Notes: generated by a model from the letters alone, not told the origin. A DNA stretch of 64,000 bases from Icerya purchasi (GCA_039619475.1 CM077115.1:441100792-441164791); one strand, 5' to 3'; positions 43,294 to 54,723 are shown, numbered from the stretch's first letter. Translations and numbers: made by a program.

Positions 43294-44370
43294 ATGAGTG
43301 AAAATATTGAACAACGTACTTGTGTTAAATTCTGTGTTTCGAACGAAATTTCTTGTGCCGATACACTGAAAATGTTACAGAAGGCTTTTGGTGAATCTGC
43401 TTTATCAAAAACGCGGGTTTACGAGTGGTACAGAGCGTTCAAGGATGGTCGGGAGACGGTCGAAGACATGCCTCGCTCTGGACGGCCTTCAACGAGTGTG
43501 ACCGATGATAACGTCGATAAAATCAAGGAAATCGTTGCTGAAAATTGTCATGTGAGCTTGAGAGAGATGGCTCATGGATTGGGCATGTCACACGAGAGCG
43601 TACGTACGATTGTGCACGAAAAATTGGGTATGCAACGCGTTGCGGCTCGGCTTGTTCCGAAAGACCTGAATTTCTTTCAAAAAAAGTACCGAGAACAGGT
43701 AGCTGCAGACATGCTGGATCGAGCCAATTTGGATCCTACCTTCTTGGAAAAGATAATTACTGGTGACGAGACATGGGTGTACGAGTACGACACGCTTACG
43801 AACCAGCAATCGTCCGAATGGCGGCCAATTGGCGCGCCAAAGCCGAAAAAACCTCGCCAAAGCCGATCGAAAGTGAAGATCATGTTGATTGTTTTCTTCG
43901 ATATTCGAGGCGTGGTACACTATGAATATGTGCCAGCCGGACAGACAGTCACCAAAGAGTTTTACTTAAGTGTTTTGAGACGTTTGAGAGAGGCTATCCG
44001 TCGTAAACGTAACGATTTGTGGGTCGACAATTCTTGGATTCTCCATCACGATAATGCGCCGTCTCACAAAGCCATAATTGTGAATGAGTTTTTGGCCAAA
44101 CACTCGGTAAATATCATCGAACAACCGCCGTATTCACCAGATTTAGCACCCTGCCACTTCTTCCTATTCTCAAAACTCAAATTTCCGCTACGGGGAATGC
44201 GCTTCGAATCGATTGATGACATCAAGACGAATGCGACGCGAGAGCTAAAGGCCATCCCGGAAACCGCCTATCAGAAGTGCTTTGCCGAGTGGAAAAAGCG
44301 TTGGCATATGTGCATCGCTTCGAATGGATGTTATTTTGAAGGTGACAAAATAAATTTGGATGAAAATTAA
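43294..44370 (+). CDS. Mariner transposase, 358 aa, third catalytic Asp replaced by His
   Basis: Intact frame from an ATG 193 bases inside the left end. The N-terminal half has two helix-turn-helix regions: CVKFCVSNEISCADTLKMLQ and RAFKDGRETVEDMPRSGRPS (linker), then REMAHGLGMSHESVRTIVHE and KLGMQRVAARLVPKDLN. Catalytic half: TGDETWVYEYD (first Asp, about res 156), SSEWRPIGAPKPKKPRQSRS, KVKIMLIVFFDIRGVVHYEY, WILHHDNAPSHKAI (second Asp, about res 250) and PPYSPDLAPCHFFLFSKLK. In the family, Asp follows APC or APS 35 residues after the second Asp (DD34D). Here that codon is CAC (His, about 44,153), a single G-to-C change from GAC. Cleavage activity is therefore expected to be lost, although DNA binding could remain. 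Length matches the usual 340-360. Confidence 0.96.
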   Translation: MSENIEQRTCVKFCVSNEISCADTLKMLQKAFGESALSKTRVYEWYRAFKDGRETVEDMPRSGRPSTSVTDDNVDKIKEIVAENCHVSLREMAHGLGMSHESVRTIVHEKLGMQRVAARLVPKDLNFFQKKYREQVAADMLDRANLDPTFLEKIITGDETWVYEYDTLTNQQSSEWRPIGAPKPKKPRQSRSKVKIMLIVFFDIRGVVHYEYVPAGQTVTKEFYLSVLRRLREAIRRKRNDLWVDNSWILHHDNAPSHKAIIVNEFLAKHSVNIIEQPPYSPDLAPCHFFLFSKLKFPLRGMRFESIDDIKTNATRELKAIPETAYQKCFAEWKKRWHMCIASNGCYFEGDKINLDEN

Positions 44371-44389
44371 AAATTGTTCGTTTTATTTA

Positions 44390-44418
44390 ACAATTCCCGA
44401 TACTTTCTTGACAGGGTG
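44390..44418 (-). repeat. Mariner right inverted terminal repeat
   Basis: 29 bases ending TCTTGACAGGGTG, the exact inverse of the left end. The first mismatch occurs at position 30. Confidence 0.95.
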
Positions 44419-44420
44419 TA

Positions 44421-44702
44421 ATTCATTTTACCGGTGGTCTACACTAGTCAATATCGCCATTTTTCTTTTCTCAAATTTGTGTGTTTTTTTGTACGTTGTT
44501 TGTCGTCAATATAATTGCGAATCAATTTTCCGTGAATTCGTGAAAACGGAGAATAAACAAGTTATAAAGTACAGGTGTTAAGTTTCGTTCGTTTTCCTTG
44601 TGGTAAACACTAAGTCCGTGTCTGGATGACGCTCCTCTGAAAGGAGTTTTTCGTCCTACTGGCGGGTTTTTTTATATGTAAAAAAAAAAAAAAAAAAAAA
44701 AA
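44421..44702 (+). mobile_element. Possible LINE 3' tail with poly(A)
   Basis: Non-coding, with CTCCTCTGAAAGGAG (a short inverted repeat) and TCCTACTGGCGGG shortly before a 23-base poly(A) at 44,680-44,702. The poly(A) end suggests a retrotransposed 3' end, but no coding part is visible and its left limit is unclear. Confidence 0.4.
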
Positions 44703-44996
44703 CCAAAGAAACAGTAAAAAGAAGAAAAAGCCTAATGCGCAGACAATTCGGCCTGTTTTAGATTAGTCCGGAAATCAGAGACTTCCAAATTAGCGGATCC
44801 CAGATTAGGGACCTAAAGCGGGGAAACCGTCCCGACTGAGGGCCGAAAGATCGCGGGAGGAAGAAAAAAGACAGCACTTCCTCTTCTTGGGAAGGAGAAT
44901 TTGTTTTCCGGTAGAATACATTTCATGGGCGACGGTCGTCAGGGGCAACTGCGAAATTTACAACAATATATATATACATTAAATATATATATATAC

Positions 44997-45047
<51 letters not shown>

Positions 45048-45424
45048 ATATAGTCAAAGCCGCTTAGAAGATACGCCGGATAAAAGAGACGGTCGTTTAA
45101 TACAGACAAGCGCAGGAGAAAACAGAAACAAACCTTCATAAAATAAAGGTTAATTCGCTTTAGAGATACAACAGGTCGTCGGTTATATATAGGAGACAAA
45201 GAAATGTTAACGGATTCTTAGTTATCAGACATAATAGTGAACAGATTAGCACGGGCGGAGTTCATTTATTTTATTTTTTATTTTTAATTTGTTCTTAAAA
45301 GTTTAGAGAAAAGTCACTTTTGTGACAATTCAGAACTGCTTTGCTCATTGCGGTTTCAAGGAGCCTAAAATAGGTAAAATTCAGAAAAGTTGTTTGAAAC
45401 TTATACTACCCCATTGGAAGCGAA
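44703..45424. other. Unassigned stretch with (AT)n
   Basis: Includes (AT)n at about 44,970-45,052. GC-richer flanks (44,740-44,960 and 45,055-45,110) carry repeated CCGGA and TAGATTAG-like words such as those at pogo-type ends, but I cannot define terminal repeats. Confidence 0.4.
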
Positions 45425-46105
45425 GTGATACTACATCAACCTGGTGGAAGGAAAATAATGAAATATCTCCCAAGATGCACTATTATTAATTATTACGGAT
45501 TACTTGAATTTAAATGCAATAACGTAAAGTTACCCTCCAGACCAAAAACTCGACTAACAAGGTATCAAAATAATACCTGTTACATTTATCCTAGAGCGAT
45601 AAATCTACGAATTGACAATACAGATGATTACCGAGTTCTAATTAAATTAACGAGTACCATAGTCACATAATAAACGAAAAACAAATTGGTGTATGGAAGA
45701 GGGAAGTGAAGAAGTGGTTGAAAGTATGGTGCAAAGATTAAGGAATTTTGCTGCATCCTCTTTTAAATTTATTATTATTGCTGAATTTTTTAGGGCTCTT
45801 TTAGACTATCTATTTACCAGTTTCCTTTTCTTTTTTCTTTCCTGTACATTATAATGTATGCAATGTCCAATATATAAGCGGCTCCTGTGTATGGGTGTAT
45901 TATTGTGTAATTCATATATATATTTGCGTCGATTGATATATTTTATTTTTATTTTTTTGGTTTAATACGTTCGATTTAGGTAGTAAGAATGATTAATTGT
46001 AATTTTGTTTACTAGAATAAACGATAATAAGAGTGTTGGGCACTCACGCAACGGGCATACTTGCCCAGTGAGACCCACAACTTATTTAAAAAAAAAAAAA
46101 AAAAA
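45425..46105 (+). mobile_element. LINE 3' end (tail shared with 34.05 kb) with poly(A)
   Basis: The last about 60 bases (CGGGCATACTTGCCCAG, GACCCACAACTTATTT) match the tail at 34,011-34,110, ending in an 18-base poly(A) at 46,088-46,105. The open frame 45,425-45,670 upstream (KTRLTRYQNNTCYIYPRAIN) may be the C-terminus of ORF2, but no motif proves it; the left limit is therefore tentative. Confidence 0.5.
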
Positions 46106-46340
46106 TTATCAAATTACTGAAGTAGAAAGTAATGAGAATTTCGGTAACGAAATTATGGAAGAGAAGAAGAATCGAATCCAAAAATCAGAAAGTGATGATG
46201 ACGACTTACCTCATGTGTCGTCTACTAGCACCGAAAAAAATGGGTTGAAAAGCTTATTATTTTACGCAGTAGAATCTACGGCATCGTTAGATAACTGTGC
46301 AGATTTTATTCGAATACAGCAGATGAAAAACTTACATTAA
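46106..46340 (+). pseudogene. Pogo/Tigger-like transposase, C-terminal fragment
   Basis: Reads VESNENFGNEIMEEKKNRIQ, then KSESDDDDLPHVSSTSTEKN and LKSLLFYAVESTASLDNCAD, ending FIRIQQMKNLH and a TAA. An acidic run followed by a helix of the form L..L..Y.E......D...I...M......L is the usual C-terminus of pogo/Tigger (CENP-B-like) DDE transposases. The catalytic core is not present. The poly(A) of a LINE abuts it on the left, so the fragment was probably cut by that insertion. It could instead be another acidic protein end. Confidence 0.45.
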
Positions 46341-46464
46341 ACACTTATAGTACATTCTAACAATAAATGAACAATTTTTACAATCATTAAGTTGGGTATT
46401 TTTTTACCTTATGCATGGCTGCTGCACTTTTCTCTTAATTTCCTTATAATTAATATTCATCATC

Positions 46465-47130
46465 ATCATGTGACAGCCGTCTGGCTGATTCGCCCCAGCA
46501 CTATTTGTCTCCACTTGATACGGTCGATTGCTGTCCTCTTCAATTCCGTGTAGTTCCGTAAGTTGGTTTCTTTTAAAAATGCGTCCACTAATGTCACCCG
46601 AGGACGCCCACGCGGTCTCTTTCCTACTATTTTCCCTTCGATTCCGATTTTTGATTATACTATAGTCTGACCCCGCAATGCCTTAATCAACCCAGCCGAG
46701 TTTTACCTATCCGCCCCCGGTATAGTTCTTCTCTCTTCGATTCTATCGAGCACTTCTTGGTTACTAATTTTCTCCGTCCAACTTATTCGCAGTAGCTTCC
46801 GCCAGCAGCACATTTGAAATGCTTCTAATTTTTTACAATCAGCTCTTTTGAGCAGCCATGTTTCCGCATCATACAGTGCGACTGACCAGACGAGGAAATT
46901 TTCATGAGTTGTTTGCGCAATTGCATTGAAATTGTTCGCTGCGTCAGTAGCGGGTATTTATCTTTAAAAACCTGCTTGCCTATTGCTATCCTTTTACGTA
47001 TTTCTGGCGTACAATCAAGGTTCTCGGTTATTATTTGTCCCAAGTATTTAAAAGTAGGTACCTGCTCAATGACTTTATTTTCCAGCACGATATCGACTTG
47101 CTGCTGCATTCTGCTTATAACCATCGCTTT
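46465..47130 (-). mobile_element. RTE-like LINE relic, C-terminal module and (ATG)n tail
   Basis: Minus strand 47,124-46,825: MVISRMQQQVDIVLENKVIE, then VPTFKYLGQIITENLDCTPE and IRKRIAIGKQVFKDKYPLL, the post-RT KYLG region of RTE-like elements. Further on, in the other frames, come remains of the FGH-type module and GRPR-like text (about 46,590-46,620). The 3' end at about 46,462-46,475 is a short (ATG)n run. A Cys-rich SHCMMRKHGCSK replaces the usual YG.E.W segment. Confidence 0.72.
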
Positions 47131-48785
47131 TGTCTTTGAGATATATAATCAATATTACACAATAATAATATTTCTAATAATGCCATTTTTTATGTACTTT
47201 ATTGATAATAATAAAATGAAAAACAGCAAAGTCTAGAAACAATTAAAAATAATAATCGAATGTAAATCACGAGCCTGTAGATAAAAACTGATTCACATAT
47301 ATACACATATATTATATTTCTTTATTCACAACAGCCCGGAGTTGATTAGAATGATGCAAATCATCAGCCACTCGCTTAAAGAAGAAGAAAAGAAAATGAA
47401 TAATAACGGATACTGAAAACTAGCTCGTTTTTCTTTCCCTCTCATACTGCGAGCAGACTTTAGGTGTTATTTTCTTTTATTTTTCTTTGAAGACTGCTCC
47501 ATCTGAACCACTCGGCGACGACATTGCGAAAGTAAGTAGAACTACTGTCGCGCCGCTTAGCAGTTTCCCGCAGAAGAAAAACTTCTTGCTGAAACTGAAG
47601 CCGGCCGTCATGTCATTCTAGACGACCAGTTTAAAATTTGCAAAGATCTCTTCAGCGTGGCTGGCCCCTTTTGTCGTCGCACTGATGAACTAGACGGGCC
47701 ATTTTAGACCCCTGCTCTGCATAGAACAGTTCTTCAATCGGGCTCAATCGAAGGAATTATTTTACGCAGAGCGACGTGCAGAGCAGGCGGAGCCTAGGAT
47801 TTAACATTTTTTTAACAGCTTCTTAATGTCCGATGATACTCATTAAACAAGCACCTATTCCGGTACATTCAACGGTACACATTACTTGAGTTCACCAAGA
47901 ACCAAACGATGAACTGTTAAGCGAGTATGGTGAGGAATTAAGCTTTTTTTATTTCTTTATCTTTAATTTGAAGACCGAAAACAAAAGTAAAACGTTATAT
48001 TTATTATATAACGTGGTTAATTAATCAATTTTTAAGCTTATTGCTTAAAATCGTTCGTGGCAAGGCTAATATATCACCTGCGGCAAAATTTGCAGCCTAT
48101 TCGCGTTAATGCGTGCTACTATCTGAAACTGGGAAGAGACCCTTATTAACAAAAGTATATTAAGAGAGTGTAGCATGCCTAGGCATGCCTGAAAACGGTT
48201 TAAAGGCCTCTTTTAGTTCAAGTGAGATAACTTGGTTTGTATATTTTTTACAAGCTTTAATCAATTCATTTTGTGTTTACGATGGCGGCATTCAGCTTTT
48301 AACACATGTCGTACTACCTCTGCTTCAGTTCCGTTACCGGGACTCGTTCATTTACGTGCTCTCGGTCGTGCACCGTTAACATCTGCGTAGCATCGGTTTT
48401 GTTTATTCAAGCTAACAAAGTTATTGTTTCAACAGATGTTTTCGTTGCAAAGGGGCCCGATCGGGAAGATCAGTTTTTTGATCGTAGCTTTTGAGTTTGC
48501 GTAATTAAACTTATAAGTAAAAACAAAATCGCAAATGAACAAACTAAAATTACGCAATATAGTACGTAGCCAGCGTAAAAATTAGATAGAATCGAGCAGT
48601 GGTTTAATTTTACTCGCTATGCGATAAACTTGAACAATATGTAACGACTAACATAACAACTTCTGATATTATCCACCCAACGTGGAAATTTCAACTTTAA
48701 CGGTACTTACAGTTAATTTCATTTCTATTTTTCTTACAGAGTTTTATTGTTATTATAAGCGATGAATATACACACACATGTTCAT
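47131..48785. other. Unassigned stretch
   Basis: No supported gene. Open frames 48,185-48,379 and 48,306-48,494 overlap and show no domain. 47,440-47,800 is less AT-rich than its surroundings but yields no recognisable reading. Confidence 0.5.
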
Positions 48786-50100
48786 TAGCTTAAATTTTCT
48801 CACAAGTTGTTATGATCAAAAAACCTCAGAAACCTGCTGAAGAACTTGCATCGTATCGTCCAATAGCACTACTTCCTGTTCTCTCAAAATTATATGAAAA
48901 ACTATTACTAAAAAGAATGAAGCGATTCTTAAACGACAGAAATTTGATACCAGAGCACCAGTTTGGATGGTACTACAGATTTCATCGCATAGTTAATAGA
49001 AGAATCCTTAGAAACCAAAAAAAGTATGTGTTGCCGTATTCATTGATATTAAACAAGCGTTCGACAAAGTATCGCATGAGGGATTACTGCATAAAATACA
49101 CTGCAACCTCCCATATCAACTTTTTGAATTATTAAAATCCTACTTAAGCGAAAGGTATTTTTCTGTTAAATACGGGGAAGTAGAATCGGAGCTCCACCAG
49201 ATCCAAGCAGGTATGCCGCAGGGCAGTTTACTGAGACCAGTACTATACTTAATATATACTCCCGATATTTCTGTTCCAGATGAAACAGAAATATCCACTT
49301 TTGCAGATGACACTGCAATTTTATGTACAGGCAGCTCAGTAGAAACTATCAATAATAATCTTCAATCAGCTGTTGTCAATAGTTTGTCGTTCAAACGACG
49401 GCGTATAGAGTGATCAATGAGGATAAATCTGTGCATATAACGTTTACAAATAAGAAGAACTGTAATATATCGGATATTTATATTAACAGTAAGGTTATAA
49501 TACCTGATAAAGAAACAGTAAAATACCTCGGAATTCACTTAGATAAAAAATTAACTTGGAAGACACACATAGGAAAGGAAAATAAATGAACTTGAAATAT
49601 AGAAAAACGTACTGTGGCTTTTGCGAAGGAAATCAGAACTGTCCCTGGTAAGTACTACTATACAAACAAATATTGAAACCAATCTGGACATACGGATGTC
49701 AAATGTGTTAATCCGAGTAACATTGCGCAGATACAACGTTTCCAAAATAAAATCCTGTGAGAAATTACAGATGCTCCGTCGTGCTACATCACCAATCATA
49801 CATTACATACAGATCTGCATATAAGTACAATCAGTGAAGAGATCAAAAAAAAGTTTCAAAACAGTACGGTCGAAAGCTAGGACGCAAATAGCCTGACCGT
49901 TGCAGTACCAGATAATTCCAATGAAATCAGACGCTTGATAAAGCCAACGGACTTGCTACAGGATTCAAATATATTAAGCCGGATACCAGATGAAACTCAT
50001 ATCGCTGGATAGGAATTTCCACAAATTATCATCACCGGCACGCCAAGTGCTAGATAGCCCACAAGGCTAGTCTCACACTCGCGGAAGAAAAAAGAAAAAA
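48786..50100 (+). mobile_element. Jockey-clade LINE relic, RT to 3' end
   Basis: 5' truncated near 48,800: IKKPQKPAEELASYRPIALL, LYEKLLLKRMKRFLNDRN and EHQFGW. A frameshifted motif A lies near 49,045-49,090 (FIDIKQAFDKVSHEG), then QIQAGMPQGSLLRPVLYLIY (motif B), ISTFADDTAILC (motif C, 49,297-49,325) and KYLGIHLDKKLTWKTHI (about 49,520-49,570). The C-terminal region PGKYYYTNKY, TNHTLHTDLHISTISEEIKK (49,795-49,850) and NEIRRLIKPTDLLQDSN follows. The non-coding end has GGCACGCCAAGTGCTAGATA and an A-rich tract at about 50,085-50,100. Many frameshifts. Confidence 0.85.
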
Positions 50101-51030
50101 TGTTCATTATACAAGTATAATAATAAAAATAAATAAAATTAATGTTCTGAAAAATCTACCCTAATTCTTTTAAATTTCCGGGCACGGGCATGTCTTTCTG
50201 ACAAATAATATTTCCAGAGGGCTCATCTTACAAACACATACTGTGTAATAACCTCAAAATTACCGATGAGTTCCTTTTACTTTTTCTTTTTCGTGTTTCA
50301 GTTCTCTTGTCCACTACATGAATTATGTATCGCTAATTAAGCGATAGAAATCTAGAAATGAAAGTAATTATAAAATTTATAATGATATCATTGTAATTAA
50401 AGGAGCAAACATCACATTTTAGAATTTTTGCGGATGAAACATTTCAAATGACAATCTTGCATAATATTATTCGATTTCGCTAATAACGAAGCTCTGGAAG
50501 TAGTCAGTCAAACCGTAAATTGCAGAGGAAACGCTTATTATCTATAATACATAAATATATGTGTGTGTGGGTGCGCGCGGTTTAGGCTTCGAACGAGAAA
50601 GTTGACAGATTAATAACGGCTTTATTCTCTCCGGAGAATTTTATTGACATTTGGTATTGGTCTGCATCAGCGGAACCGGCTTTAACAAATTTGTTTATTT
50701 TTAATATTGTTCGCGGGACATTCGAGGAAAATGTGATTAAATTTTTGCACTTATGCAGAATCAACTGATGAAATTTGTGTTCCGCTATATCTAGTGGCTA
50801 TAACCGAAATACACTTTTTGGTAATGAATAATGGAAAACGCGTAATCACTTAGTCTTTTTTTTTTGTTTTTTTTTTATGCGGGTTTACTACATTTAGTGA
50901 TTACCTGATGCATTGGTTCCTATAAATGAAACATAAATTTTACCCCATTTTTAGGATTCCGTACACACATAATGTACACAGAATCTTAATAAGATGATTT
51001 CAGAAATGACAAAAATATTCAATTAAATTA
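50101..51030. other. Unassigned stretch
   Basis: AT-rich with a (TG)n-like patch near 50,560 and T-runs near 50,855. No gene or element recognised. Confidence 0.5.
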
Positions 51031-52595
51031 TGCAATAACTCACGAGAACCGTTTGACACATATTAATTTCGAAATTTAGAACATAAATTACAATCAAAAT
51101 TCTCTCTGCTTAAAACCATATCTATAACTTGTAAGATAATCGAATACCCTGGGCGGCAAAAAAGCGATCAAGAATATTAATATGGTATTTAAAACGACCT
51201 TAAAAATCACCCTTAAAAAAATCGATAACTCATCAGCAGATAAACCTTTAAAGGTGAAATTCAAAATATAAAATAAAATGGAGGAATCCTTTCATCAAAT
51301 CGAGAAATTCGTGTTAAAAAAAAAAAATCCCCCCCCCCCCGGTATTTTGGGGAAAAAATAGGAAAAAAAGGAAGTTTACCTAAGTATTAGCCTGAGTAAA
51401 AATGTTGGAGAAATCAAAACGTATTTCAAGCATATGCATAAAGGATCGCTTCGTAGGAAAAATAAGACAAGCTTACAATTTTATATTCAGATCTTTGAGG
51501 CGCCAAAAGCTCAAAAATTTCGAAAAAAATATATTTTTTTCCCGGCATGTGATATGTCGTTGGAAAGTTGTCGTCGGAAACAAACCTGTGTATTTTTAAT
51601 TTCCTTAACGAAATTTTCCAAATTAACAAAAAGTACAAAAAAGCGCGAAAACTGATATGTGTAACCCCCTCTTTGCGACACGAATGTTATGGTTAAAAAT
51701 TTTGAACAAGGTGGAAAATATGCGCATTCACGTAAATATTTCTCCTGTGAGGAACATCTAGTTTTCCAACTTTAAAATTAGCTCCTCGGGGGGAGGCTCC
51801 AAAGGCTCAAAGTTTTAAAAAAAAATATTTTTTTTTTTTGTTTCTGGGCATATGATGTATTATTGGAAAGAGCGTATTTGCCGGGAACGAACTCGTATTT
51901 CATTTTATTACTGAAACACATCGGAAGTTTACTAAAAGTTCAACAAAGTACCGAATTGACACACGTGTAGTCCCGCTTGTGGCTCAGGTATTATAGCGAA
52001 AGATTATGAACAAAGTTTAAAAAATGCGTATCCTTGTATATTTCTTTTTTTTATTTTTTTTTTTTTTATTGGCCTGAACAAATACAGTTCATTTGGCCAA
52101 CTTTGGAACATCTGGGTTTCCAACTGTAAAATCGGATCCTTTTGTGGCGCCGAAAGAAAGTTCAAAAGAATAATTTTTCTTCCGGTCATGTGATATATCA
52201 ATGGAAAGATTGTTATCTGTCGGGAACAAACCTCCGTATTCAATTTCCTTAATGAAACTTTCAAAGTTAACGAGAAGTTCAAAAAAACGCGAGAACTAAT
52301 ATGTAAACTCCCCTCTTTGCGATGCGAGTATTATAATAGCTAAAAAGTTTGTACACCGTTAAAAGTATGCCCATCCTCGTATACTTCTCTGGTTTAGAAC
52401 ATCCGGGGGTTTCCATTTTTAAAATTTGACACTCGGGGCACCGAAAGCTCGAAGGTTTTGAAAAAAATATTTTCTCCCCCCGGGCATGCAATATATCGTC
52501 GGAAAGATCGCTACTTGATGGGAACGGAAAACCGTAAATCACTTCCTTAACGAAACTTTTGAAGTTGACGAAAAGTTCAAAAAAGCGTGAGTGAT
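51031..52595 (+). repeat. Repeat Y, copy 2 (leader plus about four tandem units)
   Basis: Leader 51,031-51,400 matches the minus strand of 10,440-10,745. From about 51,430 four diverged units of about 300 bases follow. A landmark GGCATGTGATAT-like word starts each at about 51,544, 51,846, 52,184 and 52,482 (spacings 302, 338 and 298; the longer one includes a T-rich insertion near 52,050). Each unit also has AAAGTTCAAAAAAGCG-like, CCCCTCTTTGCGA, AACATC.GGGTTTCCAA and CGCCGAAAGCTC-like words. Open frames on both strands inside the array are by-products. A C-run lies in the leader at about 51,331-51,341. Confidence 0.78.
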
Positions 52596-54365
52596 TAGAT
52601 AGAATTTTTTTTTATAACGGTTAGTTATTGTGTGATTTAATTTGTTCATTTGCGATTTTAATTTATATTGGAATATAACTTTTATATTTTTTATATAAAC
52701 ATTTGCTTAAACTTTTATAAAAACTTTTTAGAATTTTTTAAACTTTTAAATACTTTAATTTTACTTTATTAATTATTTTTCATAATTTATATTTAATTGT
52801 GCAATTTATATTTTGGCATCGTCTTTATTAAATTTATATATTCTAATAACTACCGTAATTTCATGATAGCTTTGTCTTCAAAACGCGTCAGGGTATTTGA
52901 TAAAAAATTAAATAATCGTTTTCAAAAATTGGTGTTTTAAAATTACTGTACAATAAACATAAAAGAAAACAATGAGTGAAATAAACAGATATAGTATATA
53001 ACAGTTACCTAAAACACTGTGTCTATGTCTGTACAGCTGAAAATAGAGGTAGTCGCTGATGCTCAGGAATTAAGTATTCCATTATAATGAATGAATGAAT
53101 GAATGAATGAATGAACGACGTATTTCATACCATGCGATGTATTTTTTAAAGGAGTATTCTCTATTAGCGGTTATTTAAAGTAAATATTGTATTGAAATTG
53201 AAAAATAAAGGAAAAAATCCAAAGCTAATCGAACGATTATTTACCAGAAAAACTTTATAAAATGCTTCGCCGAAATAACTGGGCGACAATGGGCGGGGAG
53301 ACTGAACAATTTACAGTTCGAAGAAAAGGTTAGGAGCTTTCAAACTGCAGAAAAAACAACTGAACGGGAATACTTCGAGAAGGACACAGTCGAACAACAA
53401 AGGGAAAAACATTAAAAATAAGTTGAGAACTATCGACGTTCTAAGAATAGAGGGCACGATGCCAATGCCTTTAATTCACAGCACTCGTTATTTCTCTACG
53501 CTGTATATAGTAAATATTGCAAATCAAATATGTTAGTGCGGTTCGGTAGTGTAGTCTTAGAAAATAATTCAAGGATAATCTTCCATTCGTCCAAAATTTA
53601 AAATACTATCCTGATAGTGTACGCCTCTTTATGAAGTTTTTTTTGAACTTAAATTTTTGCTAATTATTTTTTAATTAATATATTCATAAAATAATAACAG
53701 TTATTAAATTAAAGAATAAAATAATCTATTAATTACAGAATGAACTTTTAATTACAATTGCACAAAAACACTAGCAATTATACACAGTTTTACTTGGATA
53801 TAAGATAAATTCCATTGCCATATATGTTTTAGTGAGCTTTTTTTTTTATTTATATATAAACCGATTTCTAGCACAATTATTACCCCTATTAGGACTTTAA
53901 CTTTTTTTCTCAAAACACGAGATTTTTTTTAAGTGGCAATATAGTTTTCCCTTTTGTTTATTATAGATATTTTTAATTTATACCTGCACAATTTCTGTTC
54001 TAAATAATAGTTAACTTTTTTTTCCCCACTGTACCGGTGAGAACCATAAACAGTTCTCGTGACCTCTCTTCCTCATATTTACTGACCATATAGTATATAG
54101 CCAACCCATCCTTTCCATGAAGGATTGAGTCAGTGATAATAATAAGATTATGAATCGTTCTGCGTTGCATCCAGTGTGTTGTCATGGAGAGTGTGAAAGC
54201 TAAGGTAAAGCGTGTTTTATAAAACCAGCGAGATAACGTGGCGACCTACATAGTGAAGTATGGCACATACGAGTCCCCCGCCAGCACTATGAAGCAATTT
54301 TGAGAATATTAACAGTAAATTAAACGCCAGCTATATGTGGCTCTTAGAATACTAGCATATAGCTT
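52596..54365. other. Unassigned AT-rich stretch with (AATG)n
   Basis: Contains (AATG)n at about 53,086-53,115. Otherwise very AT-rich with no gene or element recognised. Confidence 0.5.
53086..53115. repeat. (AATG)n microsatellite
   Basis: About seven tetranucleotide units. Confidence 0.9.
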
Positions 54366-54484
54366 TATAAAATGTATATTATATTTTAATTTTAATTTTT
54401 CGTGATAATTTCTGTCGTCGCCCGGGATCGAGACTTCCATATCGGAAGCCAAGCGCTCTAGCAACTGGGCTATCGCGACGACGC
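54366..54484 (-). mobile_element. tRNA-derived SINE
   Basis: On the minus strand from 54,484: GTCGCGATAGCCCAGTTGCT (A-box-like TAGCCCAGTTG), AGAGCGCTTGGCTTCC, a short stem TTCC..GGAA, TCTCGATCCCGGGCGACGAC (B-box) and a tail CAGAAATTATCACG with AAAATT repeats. The ends GTCGTCG..CGACGAC can pair like an acceptor stem, but the anticodon arm is short, so this is a tRNA-derived SINE rather than a tRNA gene. Second copy at 24.02-24.11 kb. Confidence 0.7.
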
Positions 54485-54595
54485 AATATTGTTAGGAAGG
54501 GGAAAATTTCAAAACAGCCTGACCAGAGTCTAAATTTCAAAAGAGGGATAAAGAAAATTAAGTTGTGTTTCCACTAAGTAGAAGAGAAAGATAAC

Positions 54596-54598
<3 letters not shown>

Positions 54599-54630
<32 letters not shown>
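54599..54630. repeat. (AT)n microsatellite
   Basis: About 15 dinucleotide units, between the SINE and a LINE. Confidence 0.92.
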
Positions 54631-54633
<3 letters not shown>

Positions 54634-54720
54634 TATTAAAAAAATACAAAACATAAGTCCTATTTAACCGATGAAGAAAGGAAACAGCTAGTCATTTACA
54701 GCCGAGGAGGAAAAGTAAAA

Positions 54721-54723
<3 letters not shown>

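Larger units (their letters stand above)
43101..44418 (+). mobile_element. Full-length mariner (1318 bp), structurally complete
   Basis: 29-base perfect inverted ends start CACCCTGTCAAGAAAGTATC. TA flanks on both sides (43,099-43,100 and 44,419-44,420). It contains one transposase frame with no stop. It lies at the right end of repeat X copy B. It looks like the youngest DNA transposon of the window. Confidence 0.96.

Noticed and set aside
54421..54484. tRNA gene on the minus strand
   Set aside because: Has A- and B-box-like sequences and a closing stem, but no proper anticodon arm, and a second diverged copy with a shared non-tRNA 3' part exists; called a SINE instead.
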